Below are positions 56,301 through 64,000 of a stretch of 64,000 bases of DNA, in pieces. The DNA lies in contig VDFB02193867.1 in the NCBI GenBank assembly GCA_007258455.2, positions 569,474,656-569,538,655 of the forward strand. Reading direction: 5' to 3'. Position 1 is the first letter of the stretch. Each line of letters begins with the position of its first letter. A program made the position numbers and the translations under genes. The notes below the pieces were generated by a model. The model was not told the origin of the DNA. It searched no databases and was given only the letters and a program-made list of their open reading frames with translations. Source of the DNA: Sequoia sempervirens. Its lineage: Eukaryota > Streptophyta > Pinopsida > Cupressales > Cupressaceae.

Positions 56301-56684
56301 CGCATCTGGAGCGAGATTAGCCATGATCAAACCACCAGGAGAGGTGATAGTTCGATCCTCAGAATTATAAAAGTTGGCGCACTCAAGAATCAACTCGGGA
56401 CATCGAACTGCCGGTTGGAAGCCTGCTGCATTGTACAACCCACTCTTCACAATATTCTGTGATGCCTCTGTTGGAAGGTTGCCACCTTGCCCGTACATTC
56501 GGCGTATGAACGTCTCGAGGTTGAAGGACCTGAGGTTGGTGTCGTCAAATTGCCATACTTCGAGATGATCTTTGACTCTGGGACGAAGGACTTCTTCAAA
56601 CTCTTGATAATCGCCTGCCTGGAGGCGTTAGCTTCGTTGTTTGCAGCTTAGTTCCGCCTTGCTAGTTCCAGCAGCGTCAGCCAT
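53354..56684 (-). pseudogene. Large (~1,100 codon) unknown retroelement ORF, nearly intact
   Basis: On the minus strand a frame starts at ATG 56684 (MADAAGTSKAEL) and is open except for one stop at 56628-56630. From 56498 it runs 478 codons to 55062 and overlaps by 38 bases a second frame (55099 to 53354, 581 codons) in another phase. The wording at the join (VDLDTIYP, then FTRAWVDERVNRLRRR) suggests one ancestral protein with a single frameshift. The N-terminal half is globular (FEPWMFFYISVVLEGDEQ, GCWFIQFPKFTYLRLPGY); the middle is acidic and Pro/Glu-rich; a KRKRARK basic patch and a helical C-terminus follow. There is no zinc knuckle, protease or RT. It lies just upstream of an LTR. I do not recognise the family; it may play a gag-like role. 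Confidence 0.65.
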
Positions 56685-58339
56685 CAACTATTTTAAAACA
56701 ATAGTCACGTGAGGCGGCTGGCGGTTGGAGTTGGCTGCAAAAATAAATACAAGTTAGTAGCGTTAGCAGCCAACCTTGATTTCTCAAGAATTAAAACTTC
56801 AACCTCCAGCAACTCGCAGCCAAAAGAAATAACTTAACTCCTCACGAGAAATTAACTCTATCAATTTCAACTTCGAAAAAGCGTGTTAAGTCTCAGCAAT
56901 ATTTAAAATCAGCAATTTCGAATTAAAATCAGCCAGCCATCGAATTATAAACTACCAAGTCAGAAATCAACTCTTCGACAGTTATACATCAGCAACTTCG
57001 AAGAAAATAAATCCGAGAAGTTTTAAGCGGACAAGTTAAAATCAGCAAGCTTCGACAAATTAAAATCAGCTTTTTGAAGTTATAAAACAACAACTTCGAA
57101 AAAGTAATCGAAAATCAGCACTTCGAAAATTATAAAACAGCAACTTCGAAGGCATTACAATTTAAATCCAATTCGATTTGAACACTCAGTAATTTCAAAC
57201 AACTTCGAAAAATCAAAGCTCAAGCAACTTCGCATTCAAACAATCTCAGCATTTTAACTCTCAGCATAAATAGACGATTTCAGCATTTCAACTTTTAACT
57301 TCAAAGCATATTCGACTTTCAGCAAAATAAAAAGCTTCAGCAACTTCGAAGACATACCTCAGCAACGTGAAGAAAAAGAAAATGCTGAACCCTTTTACTT
57401 CGAAGCACTTCGCAACTTGCAATCTCGAATCTCAGCAACTCCAACAATCGAACTTTCGGCAACTTCAACAATCGAACTTTCAGCAACTTCAATCTCAAAC
57501 TTCAAAAATCGAACTTTCAGCAACTTCTCGAATTAAATCTCACAACTCAGTTTGCCAGCATAAATCCCAACTTCGAATCTTGTGAGACGAGAATGAAAAT
57601 CTTCGAAGTTTTATAGCAAAAGGCTGGCGCTAATTTTAGCAGATGCCTTTTATTCCTTTCATCATGACTGACGCGTCTGCTAAATTTAAAAGGGAATATT
57701 CTCGCCGTCTGGCAGTTATTATGACAATTTGCTATTCGGGGAGATTCTTTCCTCGATTTAAATTTAAAATTCCCTCCCGACTGCCAGTTACCTCCAGTGA
57801 TTTCGAGAAAATCATTTTTACATCGATTTGAAGTTATCTTGACTGTATTTTAAAATGGCACTTTTAATTAATTAAAATTTTAATTTAATTGCCATTTTAA
57901 TTTATTCCTTTTTTAACGCATTAAAAAAAAATCGACGTCGATTGTCAAAACTGGCTAGGCATAATTTTATTTTCCGTCCGTAATTAATTTCCAAAACAAA
58001 TTCCCCTTGTTAAATCGTCCGAAATTTTAAAATCGCATGGGTCAAAATCGAAGGGGGAATTTAATATTAGACTTAGGAAAATAATTAATTAATTAATTAA
58101 ATTTAAATTTCTCCGTCTTGCTAGGAGAAATTTTAATCTCCTTAAAACGCCTTTCGATTTAATCGTACTGAGAAAATTTCAAGTGCCTTAGAAGTCAAAA
58201 TTTTAAAATTTAAATCTCCACTTGATTATTTTATTTCTAACGCCTTTTAATTTTATTTTGCTTTTTTGAAGAAAAATTAAACGCCCTTTGATTTTTTTTC
58301 TGATCTTCTATCTTAAATCCCCACGTTTTTTATTTTACT
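56685..58339. repeat. Leader of the large element, with TTCGAA word array
   Basis: Between about 56865 and 57605 the word CTTCGAA, often as CAGCAACTTCGAA, appears about 11 times, with further near-copies (CAGCAACTTC). Spacing is irregular. Because TTCGAA is a palindrome the array is strand-neutral at its core. From 57610 to 58340 the sequence is AT-rich without the word. On the minus strand this is the part of the leader nearest the ORF start. Confidence 0.75.
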
Positions 58340-59440
58340 TCCTTGGGCGCAATCTGGAGAGGGGACATTTAAATCCAACGCCTTTTTAATTTTATTAATT
58401 TTCTATCCAAGCTAGGCGCATTTGGGGCATGGAGTTTCCATTTTAATGCCAGGCGCATTTAATCATGGTGCTTTTGATTTCAGAGGGGCGCAAATGGCAT
58501 TCCTAAGTTTCAATTTCAACACCCCCAGGCGCAAATCATAGGTAGCACTCTCAATTCAAATAACTTAGACGTTTTTCAGCACATCCCTGGGCGCATATGA
58601 AGGGTGGAGCATCAAGGCGCATTTGAGTGGGCTTACTTTCAGTTTTGGTACTCAACAATTTTCAACTTCCACGCATTTTCCAGATTTATCAAGGGCGCAC
58701 TTGAGGGGGCGTACTTCCAGCTTTGATATGGGCGCATATAGCATAGCCTCCTTTCATTTTTAATGCCAGGCGCATATGGCATACAGTGCTTTTATTTCCA
58801 ACACTCAGTCAAATCTTTGCAATTTCCCAGGTAGAGGCGCTAATCACATGGTCACCTTTCAACTTTGTGCCTTGGGGCGCATTTGGCATATGGAGGTTTC
58901 ACTTTTCACACTGGGCGCATTTGAACCCATCAACTTCCAGTTTTGTCAAGAGGGGCGCATATAATATGCCAAGCTTTCATTCTTTGACTAGGCGCAAATC
59001 ACCCACCTAGCTTCCATTTTCATGACTTAGGCGTTTTTTTTTATGTTTTTGCTTTGGGCGCATATTGCACATGCCACTTTCATTTTGTCATAGGCGCAAA
59101 TCACCATGGCTACGTTCACTTTGAAGTGCCTTAGAAAATTTTTCATGTTTTAACACCTTCATGACCTTGGGCGCATATGACCTAGCAAGCATCAAGGCGC
59201 AAATAGCACAAGGAGGTTCCAGTCTTGAGAGGGGCGCAAATGGCATGCCCAACTTTCATTTTTTTTTTTTTTGAATCCTCAATCTCCTTGGGCGCATTTC
59301 ACCCCGTCTACGCTCAATTTAAAACACTTAGAAAATTTTGATCATTTTACTCCACATGTTAAGGCGCATTTGGCAGGGTCTCCGTCCAATTTCCGACACT
59401 TAGAAATTTTTTCACTCCAACCTTCATGACCTTGGGCGCA
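58340..59440. repeat. Array of GGCGCAWWW words in the leader
   Basis: About 23 copies of GGCGCA followed by three A/T bases (commonly GGGCGCATTTGGCA, GGCGCAAATGGCA or GGGCGCATATGACC) occur in 1.1 kb at 25-75 bp spacing, all in the same orientation. The intervening DNA is AT-rich and not itself repeated. No coding content is seen. Confidence 0.85.
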
Positions 59441-59609
59441 TTTTGACCCTGCTACGTCAAGTTTTCCAGACTTAGCCATTTTCCGCCTCTGTTCAGCCTT
59501 CAAAGTGAGCCTTAATGCCGGAATTGAAATTTTATCCATTTTAGCACAATTTTACACCTGCTGCTAGATTTGAGCTGATTTTCCGTGGTCAACCCTAACT
59601 CACCCTGAC

Positions 59610-60975
59610 TTTCTATTTTTAGAAAGTTCTTTTAATTTCACGCCATCGACTGGATCCTGACTCCTGAAAGCCCGATTTTCACTTTGCTCTGAATTTTGAC
59701 TAGCTTGTTCTGTCAACGCCTGATGTCTGTTTGTACCTGCTATTTTTAGCAACCTGCTAAAAATAGAAACTGCTCAGAAAGTTTTCAAACTTTGCGTGTT
59801 GAATGCCCAAAACATGGTGATCGTCACTGGATGATGCTTCTGCGTGAATGTCGGGTTCCGCCCTTGATTTTAGGAAACCCTAATTTCTGGTCTTGGCCTG
59901 CTAAAAATAGCAACTATTTGATTCTTCATTTTCTGTAAGTCTATTTGTTTTGGAATTCGCGCCACGGATTACCTATCACGTGCTTGACCTGTACTCGCTG
60001 AGATCTGTTGCTGACCTGCCAATTATAGCCGTTGCCGAAGTGACTTACTATTTATAGTAAGTGCCTGTTTCTGAGGCCTCCTTAGCTCCGTTTGCTTTGA
60101 AATTTGAACAGTGTACCCTTCGTTGGTGAACTTGCCTGTGTATGCTAATGCCGAGATCAACTTTCTATTTATAGCCCTTGTCCAAAATGCCTTACTAAAA
60201 ATAGCAGGTTCTCCGATTGCCTTCAAATTTTGCCAGCAGGCTACCTGAAAGATGCTAATCATGATGGGTACTTCAGTTTTGAACATTTTGACCTCTGACT
60301 CCTCATTTTTAACTCTGAAGCTCGAAACCCTAATTTTGTGCATGCTGCTCAGATGAGCTCCGTTTGACGTCGTTTCAGTTGCATGATGATCAGCTTGCAG
60401 TTCTGAAGCGTCGAGCTGCTGCCCAAGTAATACCTGCTAAAAATAGAAAGCGGCCTGAAAAGTGATCAACCGGCTGTCGGGTGATCTTGCATGTCATAAT
60501 GTCCGAAAAATCTTGAAAAACCCAGAAAAACCCAGAAAAATCTTCAACATGCACGCACTGGCTAAAAATAGTAAGTTTCCGAAAAGTGGTCAGCTCCATT
60601 TGCATGTTACATCGTCGCGAAGCTCTTGGAAAATCCAGAAAGAAAATGCCGACATGCACCGAAAATGTTTGCATGCAAACCCTAATATCAGCCTCCGAAG
60701 GCTGAGTGCTGACAGTCGTCATCCTGCTTTGCATGTCACATCAATGCGAAGGTCCCGAAAAACCCACAAGGAATCTTCGGACATGCATTGAAAAACTCTG
60801 CGTTTAAGCCCTGAAAATTGCCTCCAAAGGCGGAACTGCTAAAAATAGCAAGTTGTCCGTTTCTGCTCAAAATTTGCCAAAAGTGAACCTGGAGTGCTCG
60901 GAGTGCAATGAAGTTACCAAAATGTGAAAATCTTACGAAAATCAACCCTAAACTGACACTTACTAAAAATAGAAA
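59610..60975. repeat. Array of CTAAAAATAG / CTATTTATAG words in the leader
   Basis: Eleven copies of CTAAAAATAG, its complement CTATTTTTAG, or CTATTTATAG start at 59613, 59740, 59757, 59901, 60048, 60165, 60195, 60437, 60562, 60839 and 60963. Most are extended to GCTAAAAATAGC-like near-palindromes. Single copies also occur at 53304 (start of the 3' LTR on the minus strand) and at 44654 and 44959 in the other LTR-like insert. The word fits the MADS/MEF2-type consensus CTA(A/T)4TAG. Confidence 0.85.
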
Positions 60976-61282
60976 GATGGCAGAATTCAGTGAAAGTTTA
61001 GGGGATGCTTGCTGAAAACATGGTAATAACTCTGCTAGGCTCAAAAGCTGACAAACCAACTCAATTTGATCTCAATATGACCTAAAAACGTGAAACCCTA
61101 ATTTCAGACCTGGTCGAACCTTACGTTCAAGCTCGCTGACGGGAGTGTCCCCAGAAAATCAAATAGCGGAAAAGAAGCAGAACGAGAGAGAAAGACGAAA
61201 AGCAAAGCCAAAAGACCAGAACGGAGCAAAAATTTATGGGTCCCCATTTTAGATGGGGCGACGTGTGAAAAGGTCACAACAC
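60976..61282. other. Truncated 5' side of the large element
   Basis: No gene is seen. No primer binding site or LTR is found here, so the minus-strand 5' end of the large element appears to be cut off near 61250, next to a copia fragment. Confidence 0.4.
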
Positions 61283-61505
61283 TATGGTTACTGGTTGCAA
61301 ACTTACTAAGGTTGATGATTCTCCTGATACAAATCAAACGGAATATAGATCAATGATCGACAGTCTCTTATATTTAACTGCCTCTAGACCTAACATTATG
61401 TAGGCAGTTTGCACTGTTGCACGTTTTCAGGCATCACCTAAAGACTCTCATGTTAATGTTGTTAAACGGGTCTTTAGATACATTCAGGGCATGATCCTCT
61501 AGTAG
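61283..61505 (+). pseudogene. Copia reverse transcriptase / RNase H fragment
   Basis: The plus strand reads KLTKVDDSPDTNQTEYRSMI, DSLLYLTASRPNIM, a stop, VARFQASPKDSHV and VKRVFRYIQG. This is the well-known copia segment between RT and RNase H. It is about 70 codons, with one stop, cut on both sides; it lies on the opposite strand to the gypsy pol. Confidence 0.85.
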
Positions 61506-61509
61506 TACC

Positions 61510-62599
61510 CTACATGCTTGAGTCCCTGAGGAAGGACTTTATGTCAGTGATGTTTTTCGGGGCCTCCATCCTTATGATTACTCTTATTTTGTTTGGATTT
61601 GTTTTTAATTCGGTTTTGCACACAATGTGTCCCAATAGTTTCCCCTGCGGCACCATGAATCTGCACTTCTTGGAGTTCAGTGTGAGTCGGGCTGCTCTGC
61701 ACCTATCCATGCATTCTCTGAGAGTTTTCAAGTGTTTCTCCTTGTCATTGTAGATTGACCAGTCGTCAAGGAATGATTTGAAGTTGCCCACTGACATTTT
61801 GTCGAAGATGTGCACTATTATTCTCTGGAATGTGGTCGGTGCGTTACACAACCTGAATGGCATTCGACTGTACGTGTACACCCCGTCCTCGACCACAAAG
61901 GTTGTCTTTAGCTTGTCTTCCTCAACAATGCTAATTTGATTGTATCCTGAGAACCCATCCATGAACGAGTACATCTCATGCCCGATGACCACTTCCAAAA
62001 TTGTGTCGGTGAAGGGGATTGGAAACAGATCTTTAATTGTGACACCGAACGTCGACACATATCCAGATATGCTCGGATTCCTTCTTCAAGGAGATGACAA
62101 TCGGTGACACCCAGTTGCTAACTTCTACCTTGAAAATAATGCCTGCTTCTAGCATCTTCTCAATCTCATCATGTACTTTAGCGGCATAATTTTTGTTCAT
62201 CCTATAGGGTCTCTTTCATATAGGTTGAGCTCCCAATACGAGAGGGATCCTATGTATGCACAACTCTCGCGATTTTCCCTTCAGGTGCTTGTATGTCTAG
62301 GTGAAGGCATCTTTATATTCCATGAAGATTTTGAATGTCGTTGCCTTTAGTACAGGGTCCCAGTCATCACTGACGAGGATCACCTTGGGATTTTCTTCTT
62401 CACCAAGGTTTACCTTCTTCAATGTCGGCTCCTCATACTTGATCAGTTTGTCTCTTTTGAACTTGTGGGTTGGTGTCTCATCCGATTCTGCCATGCCTTC
62501 CTCATACTCATATTATATCGAAAATGTTTGACTTGTTGAGCCCTTGTCTTCTTCCTCTCCCCCTTCTCTAATTTGTAACTATTGGCATATGGCTTCCAG
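61510..62599 (-). pseudogene. Gypsy reverse transcriptase, decayed
   Basis: On the minus strand: a linker with DETPTHKFKRDKL and NPKVILVSDDWDP (62297-62494), RT fingers (MNKNYAAKVHDEIEKMLEAG, NWVSPIVISLKK, about 62215-62075), palm (FMDGFSGYNQISI, TYSRMPFRLCNAPTTFQR) and the catalytic box, here FLDD. It ends abruptly after NITDIKSFL at about 61520. The RT copies element RNA in particles. The connection and RNase H domains are missing; the integrase of the same element is at 51.2-52.2 kb. Confidence 0.88.
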
Positions 62600-63664
62600 T
62601 GTTGTCATTGATGGCAACCTAAGTCATTATTCTGGTCCACAGATCAGGATTTGTTCACACCAGCAAGTAGAGTAATGAACAAAGTATTACCGGAAGAGAG
62701 AATGAAAACAGGGTATCCGGTTAGTACAACGATTTGTATGCTTCAACGGATTATCATTTTGAGTTGTGGATCTCAGGGAAGGTTGTTAAGTATCTATATT
62801 ATCTTATTGTTAAATTTTTTGATGGCGCATTAATCGGTGTATAAGTTAGGAGATTTGACTGGATGATTTTCTGTCTATTAGCTCACGATGGCCGACTTAG
62901 TGAATATGGCATGTCACGGATATTCGAGGTATAATTAATTAAGGTATCCTATGCTTGAAGATATTGTTTTGGGTCCTAACTATGTCGTGGCCGACTTTTA
63001 CGGGTACGCATCAAATATTAAATGTTGATTGAGCCAACTATTGGAAAATATTTTTATTTTGCTGAAGCCGACATGAAGCGACTAAATCTTTGATAGCGGA
63101 TATATATGAGATTGGTTAATTCATCTTGAAGAGCGAGTGTGTATGTGTTGATGTGTGTGTGAATATCAAAAGATCAGTTGAGCGAAATTTACTTGTGTAG
63201 AAGAGGATTGTTGTGAAGCGAATTAAGGTAGAGTAGAGTGAAGTGTAGAATCAGACAAAAGGTCCAGAATCTGATCTATGAGCCTCACCAGAACTGAAAC
63301 TAGGCATTTGTAGATATTACTTTCTCAGTTCAACTCTTTGTTGTAATCCAAATATGTTGTAAGACAGTGAGCCTTCCTGATTTTGAGCAGTGAGCTCTAG
63401 GCAATGTGCCTGAATGCATGTGCATTCCCCTTTTTCTTCATACTTTTAACAGAGTATAAATTGTGGATTAACCTCCACTGTGGTTTTTCCCCTAACAGGG
63501 TTTCACGTAAAAATCTTGGTGTTATGGTGTTTTGATTGTTTCCTTCATGTGCTTGCATCTTTATTCTATTTAAATGTTGTAAATGGTTTAAGATCTGGAT
63601 TGTAATTTAAATATTGTTGAACACTAATTCACCCCCCCCCTCTTAGTGTTCCTTGAGTCCAACA
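62600..63664 (+). mobile_element. Solo copia-type LTR
   Basis: It starts TGTTGTCATTGATGGCAA and ends CTTGAGTCCAACA, with internal text typical of this LTR type (gtggtttttcccctaacagg, a run of C and tcttagtgttcc near the end). It interrupts the gypsy frame between the protease region and RT. I see no clean 5-bp TSD, so a boundary may be off by a few bases or the flank has mutated. Confidence 0.7.
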
Positions 63665-64000
63665 GTAACATGTTGCATTCTGGGTGGAATACTTTGTAAT
63701 CCTCCATTTGCTAGTGAAACAACGCGTTTAGTGAATGGTCTCATCCTCGTGCAACTTTCGAGTTCGAGTACACCCTCGGCATTTGATTCCATTGTCTTCC
63801 TTTCCTCCTCGATATCCAACTCCCCTTTGTCCGATTTTGATCCAGAGGAAGCCAGTTCTTCGCTCACAGCCTGGTTCTTCAAATCAATGATGTACTTCTT
63901 CCCATGGCTCTCAATCAAGAATGTGTTCCTCTTCCAATTGTGATCCACCTTGGCGGCAATCAACCATCCTCGTCCCAACAATGCATTGTACGCCTTCTTC
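63665..64000 (-). pseudogene. Gypsy pol N-terminal region (protease-RT linker)
   Basis: The minus strand reads LGRGWLIAAKVDHNWKRNTF, SHGKKYIIDLKNQAVSE and MQHVTV, the region just before RT in this gypsy lineage. It is open to the window edge, so the protease and gag lie beyond it. The last residues of the apparent frame come from the solo LTR. Confidence 0.75.

Noticed and set aside
58340..59440. E2F-binding-site reading of the GGCGCA array
   Set aside because: The complement TTTGCGCC is close to but not the E2F consensus TTTSSCGC, so I describe only the word.
62595..63669. 5-bp TSD of the solo copia LTR
   Set aside because: The bases beside the apparent ends (tccag and gtaac) do not match.

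Overview
The window is plant nuclear DNA, most likely from a large, repeat-rich genome such as a gymnosperm (my inference). The evidence is one good P-class pentatricopeptide repeat (PPR) gene, fragments of PLS/DYW-class PPR genes and of a CLASSY-type chromatin remodeller, plant LINEs with DUF4283 ORF1 and RNase H, copia and gypsy LTR elements, a CACTA element with the usual CACTA termini, and about 5 kb of a ~358-bp satellite. No rRNA, tRNA, CRISPR or bacterial-style operon is seen. Only one ordinary host gene is convincing; nearly everything else is transposon, captured gene fragment or repeat.

Layout. 1-2.2 kb: 3' exon of a SOAR1-like P-class PPR gene, with its first exon(s) not in view. 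2.5-9.7 kb: a diverged segmental duplication. Its first copy is split by a solo LTR (2948-4328, TSD TGTTT), the two copies are separated by a three-copy 650-670 bp tandem repeat, and the third of those copies is broken by a short LINE lacking ORF2 (6990-8709, 17-bp TSD). 10.8-12.3 kb: a second LINE of the same ORF1-only type. 15.7-20.2 kb: a decayed LINE ORF2 (endonuclease, RT, zf-RVT, RNase H) carrying a 372-bp MITE-like insert. 20.9-21.6 kb: a 660-bp TIR element with 9-bp TSD. 23.3-40.6 kb: exons of an unrecognised, decayed spliced gene flank a cluster of PPR-derived hairpins. A 13.9-kb CACTA element (25177-39099, TSD AAA) is inserted in that cluster.

Inside the CACTA element are host fragments arranged as long palindromes: a CLASSY-type SNF2 helicase piece (28737-30049) and a PLS-class PPR piece (31689-32614). 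There is also a DYW domain on the minus strand, split by a 4.8-kb non-autonomous copia element (32732-37575, TSD CTTAG, gag only, with an extra unknown ORF). 41.7-48.3 kb: satellite array split by a 1.95-kb LTR-like insert. 48.3-48.9 kb: coiled-coil fragment and another PPR hairpin. 49-64 kb: a decayed minus-strand gypsy element (PR, RT, IN). It is interrupted by a solo copia LTR, a copia RT/RNase H fragment and a large element that has a 3' LTR, a ~1,100-codon unknown ORF and a 4-kb leader built from three successive arrays of different short words.

Most unusual points: hairpins made from host gene fragments, including a fragment of a gene family that acts in RNA-directed DNA methylation; the repeated use of short-word arrays (GTACGRC, TTCGAA, GGCGCA, CTAAAAATAG) in LTR-element non-coding DNA; and a large, nearly intact ORF of unknown function amid decayed retroelements.
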